In this document: positions 1 to 7,020 of the stretch, one piece after another
How positions within the stretch are numbered: the stretch's first letter is position 1
How the letters are laid out: each line of letters starts with the position of its first letter
Notes under the pieces: generated by a model
Database searches by the model: none
What the model was told of the DNA's origin: nothing
The model's input: the letters and a program-made list of their open reading frames with translations, nothing else
Assembly: GCA_041287635.1 (NCBI GenBank)
Contig: JBGGNG010000031.1
Coordinates: forward strand, 1 to 26,910
Direction of reading: 5' to 3'
DNA length: 26,910 nt
DNA from: JAOUEA01 sp041287635
Lineage (GTDB): Bacteria > Actinomycetota > UBA4738 > HRBIN12
Program-made: the position numbers and the translations under genes

Positions 1-1
1 C

Positions 2-517
2 GCCGGCGTCGACGCCGCCCGCCACGCGATGGAAGCCTCCCTTGCCCCCGTGCCCGAGCGACCGACCGAGCGCACGCTCTCGATGTTGAACGCTATCCTC
101 GAGCGCTCCGAGGGCGAGAACGCGGCCGACATCCGCAAGGAGCTGCAGACGAACATGTTCGACCTCGCGTTCGTGGTGCGTAGCGAGGAGAGCCTCGCGA
201 AGATGGAAGGCATCGTCGCGGAGCTGCAGGAGCGGTTCGGCCGGATCGCGATCGGCGACAAGGGGGCGCTGTACAACACCGACCTCATGGAGACCGTCGA
301 GCTCGGCTTCCTGCTCGACTGCGCGCAGGCCATCGTCGTGGGCGCTCGAGCCCGAACGGAGAGCCGCGGCGCGCACTACCGCGACGACCACCCGCTGCGA
401 GACGACGCGAACTGGCTGAAGCACACGCTCGCCTACCGCAACGACGACGGCTCGATCCGCCTGGACTTCAAACCCGTGAAGATGGGTCCTTACGTGCCCA
501 TGGAGAGGAAGTACTGA
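2..517 (+). CDS. sdhA: Succinate dehydrogenase flavoprotein subunit, C-terminal part (5' end outside window)
   Basis: The reading frame is open from base 2 and has no start here, so the gene begins upstream; 171 C-terminal residues are visible. They match the C-terminal helical/capping part of SdhA/FrdA flavoproteins: a helical stretch with IRKELQTNMFDLAFVVRSEE, then the ESRGAHYRDDHPLRDD segment, whose Arg/His residues are typical of the region facing the active site. In the family this subunit carries covalent FAD and oxidises succinate to fumarate on the cytoplasmic side of the membrane. The stop codon overlaps the start of sdhB by one base (TGATG), so the two are almost certainly translationally coupled. 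No membrane-anchor genes (sdhC/D) follow; they would have to lie upstream. Identification is firm from the conserved C-terminus and the sdhB neighbour. Confidence 0.95.
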   Translation, partial: AGVDAARHAMEASLAPVPERPTERTLSMLNAILERSEGENAADIRKELQTNMFDLAFVVRSEESLAKMEGIVAELQERFGRIAIGDKGALYNTDLMETVELGFLLDCAQAIVVGARARTESRGAHYRDDHPLRDDANWLKHTLAYRNDDGSIRLDFKPVKMGPYVPMERKY

Positions 518-1281
518 TGGCGACGCCGGCCGACGTGCTGCAGGACTCCGACCGCCGGCGCGCCGGCGCCTCCACCGGCCAGGTCACGCTCACGCTGAAG
601 ATCCGCCGGTTCAACCCCGAGATCTCGCAGGATTCCTGGTGGGACGAGTTCACGGTGCAGGCCGACCCGCTCGACCGCCTCGTCGAGGTGCTGCACCAGG
701 TGAAGTGGTACCACGACGGCACGCTGAGCTTCCGGCGTTCGTGCGCCCACGGCATCTGCGGCTCCGACGCGATGCTGATCAACGGCCGCAACGCCCTCGC
801 GTGCAAGCTGCTCGTCGACGACGTGGGCCCGAAGGTCACGATCGAGCCGATCCGCGGCCTGCCGGTGCTGAAAGACCTGATCGTCGACATGGACCCCTTC
901 CTCGAGGGCTACAAGAGCGTGCTGCCGTTCCTGATCAACGACTCGGGCGAGCCGGAGAAGGAACGCCTGCAGTCGGCCGAGGAGCGGGCCCGATTCGACG
1001 ACACCACGAAGTGCATCCTGTGCGCCGCGTGCACGACCTCGTGCCCGATCTTCTGGGGCGACGAGGGATACATCGGCCCGGCCGCGATCGTGAACGCCCA
1101 CCGGTTCATCTTCGACTCGCGCGACGAGGCCGGCCGCGAGCGGCTCAAGATCCTCTCGGAGAAGACCGGCGTCTTCCGCTGTCGCACCACCTTCAACTGC
1201 ACCGATGCCTGCCCGCGCGGCATCCAGGTGACGAAGGCGATCCAGGAAGTGAAGCGCTCGATCCTGTTCGATCGCTTCTGA
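517..1281 (+). CDS. sdhB: Succinate dehydrogenase iron-sulfur subunit
   Basis: 254 residues, the usual length for SdhB, the electron-transfer subunit of complex II. The N-terminal ferredoxin-like domain has the [2Fe-2S] set C76, C81, D84 and C96, with Asp at the third ligand position as in E. coli SdhB. The C-terminal domain has C166-x2-C169-x2-C172 with C232 for [4Fe-4S], and C176, C222 and C228 for [3Fe-4S], within the signatures CILCAACTTSCP and FNCTDACPRG. Electrons from succinate pass along these clusters to quinone. The start ATG overlaps the sdhA stop, so the pair forms one operon. The short N-terminal extension before GQVTLTLKIRR is Arg/Ala-rich and may be disordered. Nothing is missing or truncated. 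Confidence 0.97.
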   Translation: MATPADVLQDSDRRRAGASTGQVTLTLKIRRFNPEISQDSWWDEFTVQADPLDRLVEVLHQVKWYHDGTLSFRRSCAHGICGSDAMLINGRNALACKLLVDDVGPKVTIEPIRGLPVLKDLIVDMDPFLEGYKSVLPFLINDSGEPEKERLQSAEERARFDDTTKCILCAACTTSCPIFWGDEGYIGPAAIVNAHRFIFDSRDEAGRERLKILSEKTGVFRCRTTFNCTDACPRGIQVTKAIQEVKRSILFDRF

Positions 1282-1342
1282 GCGTCGAGGTCCGTAGCCC
1301 TGCAGGGCAACGCAGGGTACGCTCCCCCGAGAGCAGGGGGGG

Positions 1343-1519
1343 GTCGGTGGACGAAGAACCGGGGCGTTCGAGTCGATCGACCACGATGTCGTCGACCTGT
1401 CGCCGATGGTGCCGTACGTGACAGGGAACAACCTCTACCTGGTGTCGGAGCGGGTCGGCAACGTGCAGGCCAACCCGGAGCTCGGCGGCGTCCTGATCTC
1501 ACAGATGTGGATCCGCTGA
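1343..1519 (+). pseudogene. Decayed 3' end of a substrate-binding protein-like gene (SBP_bac_5 type, tentative)
   Basis: The 287-base gap between sdhB and the next gene is not empty. In the frame ending at TGA 1517-1519 the translation reads AFESIDHDVVDLSPMVPYV followed by TGNNLYLVSERVGNVQANP and ELGGVLISQMWIR. From memory this resembles the extreme C-terminus of family 5 extracellular solute-binding proteins of ABC peptide importers, which often end in an RVGNxQ...GVLLDQMWVR-like sequence. No plausible in-frame start exists upstream; the first ATG in frame, at 1406, would leave only 37 residues. Just upstream the frame VDEEPG runs in the neighbouring frame, and a one-base slip in the G run 1361-1364 would join it to AFES. 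A run of eight G lies at 1336-1343. I read this as a leftover of a deleted gene; a short functional peptide cannot be excluded. Confidence 0.4.
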
Positions 1520-1568
1520 CACCATCGTTCCACGTCAGGCGTCGACGGATCCCTGGGAGACTGCCCCG

Positions 1569-2240
1569 ATGCTGACGGAGGCGATCGGGAACGTGCTGCC
1601 GGCCGCGGCGGCGGTCGCGTTGAGCCCGATCCCGATCATCGCGATCGTCCTCGTGCTCGGCAGCCCGAGGGCGCGGACCGCCGGCCCCGCGTTCGCGATC
1701 GGATGGGTGGTCGGACTCGGTGCGGTGAGCATCGCCGTCACCCTGCTCGCGAGCGGCGCATCCGAACCCGACAGCGCGACTGCCGACGGTGTCCGCTGGG
1801 GCATCGCCATGATCGGTGTGCTCTTCCTGCTGATGGCCTTTCGGCAGTGGCGCAAGCGTCCAAGGGCGGGTCAACAGGCCGAGATGCCGCGATGGATGGC
1901 GAGCGTGGGTTCGATCACATGGCCGAGGGCGCTCGCGCTCGGGGTACTCCTTTCCGCGGCGAACCCGAAGAACCTGGCGCTAACCGTGGCGGCGTCCGCC
2001 TCGATCGCACAGGCCGGCCTCGAGGTCGGCGAGCGCCTTCTCGCCGACGCCGTCTTCGTCGCGATCGGGTCGATCACGGTCGTCGGAGCCGTGGTCTTCG
2101 CGCTCGTCGCACCGCACCGCTCCGTGGGCCCCCTCGAACGGGTCCGAGGGTTCATGGCCGAGCACAACACGGCGATCATGATCGTGTTGTTGCTCGTGCT
2201 CGGTGTGAAGTTCCTCGGGGACGCCCTCGGGACGCCCTGA
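1569..2240 (+). CDS. GAP/SfLAP-family polytopic membrane protein
   Basis: 223 residues, very hydrophobic, with about six membrane helices. The first two segments carry LSPIPIIAIVLVLGSPRART and AFAIGWVVGLGAVSIAV; the second half carries ALGVLLSAANPKNLALTVAA. These LSPIPI and NPKNLALT signatures are those I associate with the GAP (sulfolipid-1-addressing, SfLAP/Sap) family, which shares a LysE-like fold and is common in Actinobacteria. In mycobacteria such proteins help export glycolipids; the substrate here is unknown. The start ATG is supported by a GGGAGA sequence about 9 bases upstream. A charged cytoplasmic loop (RQWRKRPRAGQQ) separates the two halves. It stands alone between sdhB and isocitrate dehydrogenase, with only 37 bases before the latter, so co-transcription with icd is possible. 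Confidence 0.75.
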   Translation: MLTEAIGNVLPAAAAVALSPIPIIAIVLVLGSPRARTAGPAFAIGWVVGLGAVSIAVTLLASGASEPDSATADGVRWGIAMIGVLFLLMAFRQWRKRPRAGQQAEMPRWMASVGSITWPRALALGVLLSAANPKNLALTVAASASIAQAGLEVGERLLADAVFVAIGSITVVGAVVFALVAPHRSVGPLERVRGFMAEHNTAIMIVLLLVLGVKFLGDALGTP

Positions 2241-2277
2241 CGGCCCGACCTCGGCCGGCCCGGTATCGTTCCGCGCG

Positions 2278-3360
2278 ATGGCCCACCGCGTGACCCTGAT
2301 CCCCGGCGACGGCATCGGCCCCGAGGTGGCTGCGGCCGCCCGCATCGTGCTCGACGCCGCCGATGTCGGCATCGAGTGGATCGAGCGCCCGGCCGGCACC
2401 GCCGCGCTCGACGACTACGGCGAGCTGATGCCCGAGGAGACCCTCGACGCGATCCGCGAGAGCCGGGTGGCGCTCAAGGGCCCGATCACCACCCCGGTCG
2501 GCACCGGATTCCGCAGCGTGAACGTCGCCCTGCGCCAAGGGCTCGACCTGTTCGGCGCCGTGCGCCCGGCGCGGGCCCTGCCCGGCGTGCCGATCCGCCA
2601 CCCGAGCGTCGACCTCGTGGTCGTGCGCGAGAACACCGAGGACCTCTACGCCGGGATCGAGTTCGAGCGCGGATCCCCCGAGGCCGCGGCCCTGCGGGAG
2701 GAGCTCCGGGCGCTCGGTGGGTACGAGCTGCGCGAGGACGCCGGTATCACCGTGAAGCCGATCAGCGTCAGCGGCACGCGGCGCATCGTGCGGTTCGCCT
2801 TCGAGTACGCGCAGCGCAACGGTCGGAAGAAGGTCACCGTCGGCCACAAGGCCAACGTGATGCGGTACTCCGACGGCCTGTTCCTGCGCACCGCGGAGGA
2901 GGAGTCCCGCGCCTACCCGGACGTGGCATGGGAGGAGATCCAGATCGACCACCTGACCAGCCGCCTCGCGCGCATGCCCGGCGACTTCGACGTGCTGCTG
3001 CTGCCCAACCTCTACGGCGACATCATCAGCGACCTGTGCGCCGGGCTCGTCGGCGGCCTCGGATTGATCCCCGGGGCCAACATCGGCTGGGAGTACGCGG
3101 TGTTCGAGCCAGTGCACGGCAGCGCGCCCGACATCGCCGGCCACGGGAAAGCCAACCCGATCGCGATGATCCTGTCGGGCGCGATGCTGCTGCGCCACAT
3201 CGGTGAGCTTGCGGCCGCCGAGAACGTGGAGTGGGCGGTCGACGAGGTGCTCGTGCGCCGCGAGATGCGCACGCCCGACCTCGGAGGCTCCTCGACGACG
3301 ATGCAGGTCGCCGAGGAGATCGCGATGCAGGTCACCGCATGGGAGCCCGGCCCGAGCTGA
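2278..3360 (+). CDS. icd: NAD-type isocitrate dehydrogenase, copy 1
   Basis: 360 residues of the beta-decarboxylating dehydrogenase family, which includes isocitrate and isopropylmalate dehydrogenases. LIPGDGIGPEV opens the protein. The substrate loop reads S80-V-N82-V-A-L-R86, the Ser/Asn/Arg pattern of isocitrate enzymes. R96, R117, Y124, K191, D224, D248 and D252 match the substrate, catalytic and Mg sites. In the cofactor loop HGSAPDIAG, D285-I286 stand where NADP-dependent E. coli enzyme has Lys-Tyr, so NAD is the expected cofactor. It converts isocitrate to 2-oxoglutarate in the TCA cycle. The start is the only one matching family N-termini, though its ribosome binding site is weak. A second copy lies at 5856-6944. 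Homoisocitrate or another hydroxyacid as substrate is less likely but possible. Confidence 0.88.
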   Translation: MAHRVTLIPGDGIGPEVAAAARIVLDAADVGIEWIERPAGTAALDDYGELMPEETLDAIRESRVALKGPITTPVGTGFRSVNVALRQGLDLFGAVRPARALPGVPIRHPSVDLVVVRENTEDLYAGIEFERGSPEAAALREELRALGGYELREDAGITVKPISVSGTRRIVRFAFEYAQRNGRKKVTVGHKANVMRYSDGLFLRTAEEESRAYPDVAWEEIQIDHLTSRLARMPGDFDVLLLPNLYGDIISDLCAGLVGGLGLIPGANIGWEYAVFEPVHGSAPDIAGHGKANPIAMILSGAMLLRHIGELAAAENVEWAVDEVLVRREMRTPDLGGSSTTMQVAEEIAMQVTAWEPGPS

Positions 3361-3392
3361 CCCGGTCAGTCGTGGTGCGGGTGACTCCCATG

Positions 3393-3412
3393 GGGGCCCC
3401 GACCGGGGTCCC
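3393..3412. terminator. Hairpin between convergent genes
   Basis: GGGGCCCC, loop GACC, GGGGTCCC: an 8-bp stem with one G-T pair and a 4-base loop. It lies 32 bases after the icd stop (+) and 14 bases after the end of the small minus-strand gene, where a bidirectional terminator would be expected. There is no T tract on either side, so it would have to act without one, as is often assumed for high-GC actinobacterial terminators. Confidence 0.45.
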
Positions 3413-3425
3413 AGTCCTCCAGGCG

Positions 3426-3593
3426 TCAACAGCCGGGTTGACCGTGGTTCCCACAGCAGCCGCCGTTCACGAGTGACTTCGCGCGGTTGCGGAACGTGAG
3501 CCCGACCTTCTCGAGGAACCCGTAGTCGGGGTTGCGCCAGTTCGTGAAGAACGAGCCGACGTGGTAGCGCATCTGCTCGCGGAACGTCGCCAT
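3426..3593 (-). CDS. Small Cys/Gly-tailed protein, 55 residues
   Basis: A 55-residue frame on the minus strand starting MATFREQMRYHVGSFFTNW and ending GGCCGNHGQPGC. The N-terminal two thirds is basic and aromatic (HVGSFFTNWRNPDYGFLEKVGLTF); the tail carries three Cys and one His in CCGNHGQPGC, which could bind a metal or be redox-active. Composition and codon use are protein-like, unlike neighbouring antisense frames. I have an impression of similar short proteins with a GGCCG...PGC tail in other Actinobacteria, but I cannot name a family and give no function. It converges with icd and diverges from the membrane protein at 3668. The gene is short enough to be missed by length cut-offs. Confidence 0.7.
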   Translation of the reverse strand: MATFREQMRYHVGSFFTNWRNPDYGFLEKVGLTFRNRAKSLVNGGCCGNHGQPGC

Positions 3594-3667
3594 GCCTCGA
3601 TGCTAGCCGCCTGCTGTGTCGGTGCCGGGTGCTTGGAGCGACGTGCATGGGATGCCACGATGCGCCG

Positions 3668-4258
3668 ATGAGCGAGCTCTCCGAAGTCCCCGCCGACACC
3701 GGCAGCGACACGTCGATGCGCCTGGCGGGCTTCGGCCTCACAGCGCTCGGAGGATTGCTGATCGGGGTGGGCGCCCTGATGCCGTGGGTCAGGTCGTCAC
3801 TCGAGGGGCTCCCCGACTCCTTCGCCCCGACCTACTTCGGCATCGACCTGCCCGACGGGCTGATCTGCCTCGGCGCAGCGGCGATCGTGCTCGTGGGGCT
3901 CGCAACCACGCGGCTGGCGTCGTCGCCACGAGCCAGACGCGTCGCTGCGGGCGCGGTCGTGGCCGCGTCCTTCCTCGCGTTCGCGGTTGCCGGAGCCGCG
4001 ATCATCACCGCCACCGCGCGATTCGAGGCGACCGCCGTCGACGACATCATGGGCGATCTCGATCCGTCGGGGAACGCGAGCCAGGAGCAACGGGAACAGG
4101 TGGAGGAGCTCGTCGTGACCCAACTCGCACCCGGCCCCTTCGCCGTGCTCGGGGGCGGGGTGCTCGGCGTGGTGGGCGGGGTGCTCCTGTTGTCGTGGTC
4201 GAGCCGGTCGGAGGCACGACCCGACTCGGTCGGCGGCACTCGGCAGGGACCTCCGTAG
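3668..4258 (+). CDS. Four-helix membrane protein, unknown function
   Basis: 196 residues from the ATG at 3668; the frame is open 13 codons further up, but MSELSEVPADTG is a more natural N-terminus and the upstream part looks like non-coding DNA. A short acidic N-terminal tail precedes four hydrophobic segments at about residues 20-40, 60-80, 92-115 and 155-180. A loop of about 40 residues between the third and fourth is Glu/Asp/Gln-rich (DDIMGDLDPSGNASQEQREQ) and probably faces the outside or a membrane partner. The tail after the last helix is polar. No family is recognised. The last codons lie inside the left arm of a strong inverted repeat shared with the 3' side of mdh. Confidence 0.7.
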   Translation: MSELSEVPADTGSDTSMRLAGFGLTALGGLLIGVGALMPWVRSSLEGLPDSFAPTYFGIDLPDGLICLGAAAIVLVGLATTRLASSPRARRVAAGAVVAASFLAFAVAGAAIITATARFEATAVDDIMGDLDPSGNASQEQREQVEELVVTQLAPGPFAVLGGGVLGVVGGVLLLSWSSRSEARPDSVGGTRQGPP

Positions 4259-4294
4259 TTGCACCTGCGTCAGAACAGGGAGGTCCTTGCCGAG
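4239..4294. repeat. 16-bp inverted repeat at convergent gene ends
   Basis: CTCGGCAGGGACCTCC (4239-4254) and GGAGGTCCTTGCCGAG (4279-4294) pair over all 16 positions with a single G-T pair, around a 24-base loop. The left arm includes the last codons of the membrane protein gene, whose stop lies in the loop; mdh ends 35 bases beyond the right arm on the other strand. It could act as a terminator in both directions or stabilise the mRNA 3' end. The loop is long for a classical intrinsic terminator and no T tract follows. Confidence 0.6.
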
Positions 4295-4328
4295 CTGCGG
4301 CGCGCGATGCGGACCTGCGCTCGACGTC

Positions 4329-5252
4329 CTAGAGCCTCGCGAGGTCCGCGCACTTCGCGCGGATGCCCTCGGCGGCGCCGCGCAACGCGGCGAGCTCTCC
4401 CTCATTGAGGTCGAGCTCCACGATCTCCTCGATGCCCTTGCGGCCGAGCGTGGCCGGCACGCCGACGTAGGTGTCTTCGATGCCGTACTGGCCGGTCGTC
4501 CACGCGCAGACGGGCAGCACCGCGTGCGAGTCCTTCACGATCGCCTCGACCATCGCGGTGACCGATGCGCTCGGGGCGTAGTACGCCGACCCTGTCTTCA
4601 ACAGACCGACGATCTCGGCGCCCCCGTCGCGCGTCCGTTGGAACAACTGCTCGAGCGTGGCCTCGTCGACGAGCTCGGGCAACGGCTTCCCGGCGACGGT
4701 CGCGTGACGCGGGAGCGCGATCATCGCATCACCGTGCGAGCCGAGCGTCATCGCGTCGACGTCGGACGGACGAGCGCCGGTGATCTCGGCGATGAAGTAG
4801 CGCAGGCGTGCAGAGTCGAGCACGCCGGCCATGCCGAAGACGCGTTCCTTCGGGAAGCCGGAGGCCTCCCCGGCGAGGTACGTCATCTCGTCGAGCGGGT
4901 TCGACACCACGATGATGATCGCGTCGGGGGAACCGGGCGCGACCTGCGAGATCACCGAGTTCATGATGGCGGCGTTCTTACCGAGCAGGTCCATGCGGCT
5001 CATGCCCGGCTGACGCGGGAACCCGGCCGTGATCACCACGATGTCGCTGCCTGCTGTGTCCGCGTAGTCGTTCGTGCCGAGGATCGACGGTTCGTACCCC
5101 TCGATCGGGGCGGCTTCCTTCAGGTCGAGGGCGAGGCCCTGCGGCTTCCCCTCGATGATGTCGATCAGCACGACGTCGCCGAGGCTCTTCTCGAGGGCAC
5201 GCATCGCGGTCGTCTGCCCGACGAACCCACTGCCCACCACGGTGATCTTCAT
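4329..5252 (-). CDS. mdh: Malate dehydrogenase
   Basis: 307 residues from the ATG at 5252, chosen because AAGGAGA lies 8 bases upstream and MKITVVGSGFVGQTT is the normal family N-terminus. The Rossmann domain has GSGFVGQ and D31, which binds the ribose of NAD. The substrate loop GFPRQPGMSRMDLL has R80 and R86; Arg rather than Gln at the specificity position marks malate rather than lactate dehydrogenase. N118, D146, R149 and catalytic H173 (GSHGD) are all in place. This is the LDH-like, tetrameric type of MDH, which interconverts malate and oxaloacetate in the cytoplasm. Upstream lies an inverted repeat covering the ribosome binding site (5261-5290). The gene runs opposite to the preceding membrane protein and follows the zinc-ribbon protein on the same strand after 66 bases. 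Confidence 0.95.
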   Translation of the reverse strand: MKITVVGSGFVGQTTAMRALEKSLGDVVLIDIIEGKPQGLALDLKEAAPIEGYEPSILGTNDYADTAGSDIVVITAGFPRQPGMSRMDLLGKNAAIMNSVISQVAPGSPDAIIIVVSNPLDEMTYLAGEASGFPKERVFGMAGVLDSARLRYFIAEITGARPSDVDAMTLGSHGDAMIALPRHATVAGKPLPELVDEATLEQLFQRTRDGGAEIVGLLKTGSAYYAPSASVTAMVEAIVKDSHAVLPVCAWTTGQYGIEDTYVGVPATLGRKGIEEIVELDLNEGELAALRGAAEGIRAKCADLARL

Positions 5253-5260
5253 GACGGTCT

Positions 5261-5290
5261 CCTTGGGTCGGATGTCACTCTCACCCAAGG
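5261..5290 (-). promoter_or_regulatory. Inverted repeat in mdh leader overlapping the Shine-Dalgarno
   Basis: CCTTGGGT (5261-5268) and ACCCAAGG (5283-5290) form a perfect 8-bp inverted repeat with a 14-base spacer. On the mdh (minus) strand the arm nearest the gene is ACCCAAGG followed by AGACCGTC and the ATG, so the CAAGG of the arm is part of the AAGGAGA ribosome binding site. Folding of the mRNA would hide part of that site. The same palindrome could instead be an operator for a DNA-binding repressor. Confidence 0.5.
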
Positions 5291-5318
5291 CTATCTATTC
5301 GGTCGGCCGCCCCACGGT

Positions 5319-5801
5319 CTAGTAGCTGAGCTCGCGGTTGCGTCCGAGCAACGCGTACGCCAATGCGCCGAACACGCCGAGGAAGAAGACCGCCAGGGCC
5401 CAGCCGACCCTCGCGCTCGAGATCGCGTCGACCAGCATCCACAGCCAGAAGACGATCACGAGGATGTTCACGACGACGAGGACCGAGCCGAAGACCCCGA
5501 CCCCCACCGAGACCTCGGGGTAGGTCGTCAGCACAATGCCCATCGTCGCCACGAACGCCACGACCGCGATCACCCCGACGATCACCGGGACCGTCGATCG
5601 ACCTCGGGCCGACCTCGGAGCCTGAGCCACGGCTGCGTTCCAACCGTAGGCCGACGGCTGTGGCGGTGGAGCCGCAGGCAGGTCGTCGAGGTCGACGCCG
5701 ACCGGGACGGCGGGAAGCTCCATCGGCGAACCGCAGTTCAGGCAGCGTGAGACGCCCTCGTGATTGATCGAACGGCAGGCTGGGCACGTCGTGGTGGACA
5801 T
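5319..5801 (-). CDS. Zinc-ribbon membrane protein with PLDc_N-like tail
   Basis: 160 residues. C6-x2-C9 and C20-x2-C23 form a short N-terminal zinc ribbon (TCPACRS...RCLNCGS). A Pro/Ala-rich linker follows to about residue 65, then hydrophobic segments at about 71-92, 98-125 and 132-153. The last part, WMLVDAISS...WALAVFFLGVFGALAYALLGR, resembles the two-helix module often found at the N-terminus of cardiolipin synthases (PLDc_N) and in small stand-alone membrane proteins. There is no phospholipase catalytic domain. A strong GGGAAGG lies 6 bases before the ATG. It sits between the second isocitrate dehydrogenase and mdh on the same strand. Function unknown; a regulatory or membrane-organising role is a guess. 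Confidence 0.75.
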   Translation of the reverse strand: MSTTTCPACRSINHEGVSRCLNCGSPMELPAVPVGVDLDDLPAAPPPQPSAYGWNAAVAQAPRSARGRSTVPVIVGVIAVVAFVATMGIVLTTYPEVSVGVGVFGSVLVVVNILVIVFWLWMLVDAISSARVGWALAVFFLGVFGALAYALLGRNRELSY

Positions 5802-5855
5802 GGGACCTTCCCTCTCGGATCCGACCTCGGAAGCATCGGCACCGGGTGGGACTGA

Positions 5856-6944
5856 CTACAGCGAGGCGATCACCGCGTCGGCGAACTGGAACGTGCCGGC
5901 GGGAGGCCGGTCGTCGTCGGGAGCCCGCAGGTCGCGCGGCAGGTGGGTTCCGTCGGTCAACACCGCGGCCACGGCACCCTCGAGCCGGTCGCCCGCTGCG
6001 TGCTCGCCGATGTGGCGCAGCAGCATCGAGCCGCTCAGCATCACGCCCACGGGGTTCGCGGTGTTCGTGCCCGCGAGGTCGGGGGCCGTGCCGTGGGTGG
6101 CCTCGAAGACCGCGAGCTCGAGGCCGTCTTTGCCCCCGAAATGCCCACCGGGGGCGACGCCGGTGCCCCCGATCAGGCCGGCGCAGAGCTCGGCCGCCAC
6201 GTCGCCGTACAGGTTCGGCATCACGAGCACGTCGAACCGCTCCGGCGCCTGGATCAGCTGCATGCAGAGCGCATCGATGATGCGGTCCTCGAAGGCCACG
6301 TCCGGGTACTCGGTCGCGACCCGTCGGGCGACCTCGAGGAAGAGCCCGTCGCTGAACTTCATGATGTTGGCCTTGTGGCTCGCGGTGACCTTCGCACGAC
6401 CCCGGCGGCGCGCTTCCTCGAAGGCGAAGCGAACGATGCGCTCGCTGCCTTCCTCGCTGATCGACTTGATCGAGACGCCGGAGTCCTCGCGCATGCGGCG
6501 ACCGGTCGTGTCCTCGACGAAGCCGATGAGCTCCTTGACGGCCACGGTGCCCATCTCGAACTCGAGGCCCGTGTACATGCCCTCGGTGTTCTCTCGGACC
6601 ACCACCACGTCGACGGCCTCGTACACGCTTGGCACGCCGGGATACAGGTGACACGGCCGGACGTTCGCGTAGAGGTCGAGCGACTTGCGCAGCTCGAGGT
6701 TGGAGCTGCGCAGCCCGCTGGTGACCGGGGTCTCGATCGGGCCTTTGAGGGCCACGCGGGTCGCCCGTATCGAGTCGAGGGTCTCGGACGGGAGCGCTCG
6801 GCCGGTGCGGGAGAAGGCCCCGGCACCCATCGACCGGCGCTCCCAGTCGATCGCCACACCGGTGGCCTCGATCACGCGCCGAGCAGCCTCGATCACCTCG
6901 GGACCGACGCCGTCGCCGGGGATCAAGGTCGCTCGGTGGGTCAA
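5856..6944 (-). CDS. NAD-type isocitrate dehydrogenase, copy 2
   Basis: 362 residues, paralogous to the enzyme at 2278-3360 and alignable nearly end to end. The start is a TTG at 6944: AGGAAGGA lies about 7 bases upstream and the product begins THRATLIPGDGVGPEV, matching copy 1 exactly at family positions. S80-S-N82-L-E-L-R86, R96, R117, Y124, K191, D224 and D248 are present. The loop RKSLDLYANVRP resembles mitochondrial NAD-IDH3 subunits more than copy 1 does. HGTAPDLAG gives D289-L290, again pointing to NAD. Position 252, one of the Mg-binding Asp positions, is Glu (AELCAG) where copy 1 has Asp. The gene is divergent from citrate synthase. The two copies could form a hetero-oligomer or serve different substrates; the sequence cannot decide. 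Confidence 0.85.
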   Translation of the reverse strand: MTHRATLIPGDGVGPEVIEAARRVIEATGVAIDWERRSMGAGAFSRTGRALPSETLDSIRATRVALKGPIETPVTSGLRSSNLELRKSLDLYANVRPCHLYPGVPSVYEAVDVVVVRENTEGMYTGLEFEMGTVAVKELIGFVEDTTGRRMREDSGVSIKSISEEGSERIVRFAFEEARRRGRAKVTASHKANIMKFSDGLFLEVARRVATEYPDVAFEDRIIDALCMQLIQAPERFDVLVMPNLYGDVAAELCAGLIGGTGVAPGGHFGGKDGLELAVFEATHGTAPDLAGTNTANPVGVMLSGSMLLRHIGEHAAGDRLEGAVAAVLTDGTHLPRDLRAPDDDRPPAGTFQFADAVIASL

Positions 6945-6990
6945 CGGTGTCCTTCCTGCGTCGGGACCGGGTCGGGGGCGACGGGCGGCT

Positions 6991-7020
6991 TTGGTCCGTC
7001 GCGGGACCGCCGACTATCCT
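6991..7020 (+). promoter_or_regulatory. Candidate promoter for citrate synthase
   Basis: TTGGTC (6991-6996) and TATCCT (7015-7020) are separated by 18 bases, each matching four of six bases of the -35/-10 consensus, 75 bases before the gltA start. The spacer includes GGTCC-N6-GGACC (6992-7007), a short inverted repeat that could be an operator. This divergent region of 150 bases must also hold the promoter of the second isocitrate dehydrogenase, which I cannot place. Confidence 0.35.

Noticed and set aside
1297..1308. GCCCTGCAGGGC palindrome after sdhB as terminator
   Set aside because: Only four base pairs could form around a TGCA loop and no T tract follows; too weak to call.
2278..3360. 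3-isopropylmalate dehydrogenase (leuB) identity
   Set aside because: The substrate loop has Ser and Asn (SVNVALR) as in isocitrate enzymes, not the Glu/Leu pattern of LeuB, and no leu genes are nearby.
2176..3741. Open frame of about 520 codons antisense to the first isocitrate dehydrogenase
   Set aside because: Arg/His/Gly/Ala-rich translation without motifs; it mirrors the third-base GC bias of the icd gene on the other strand, which has full catalytic motifs.
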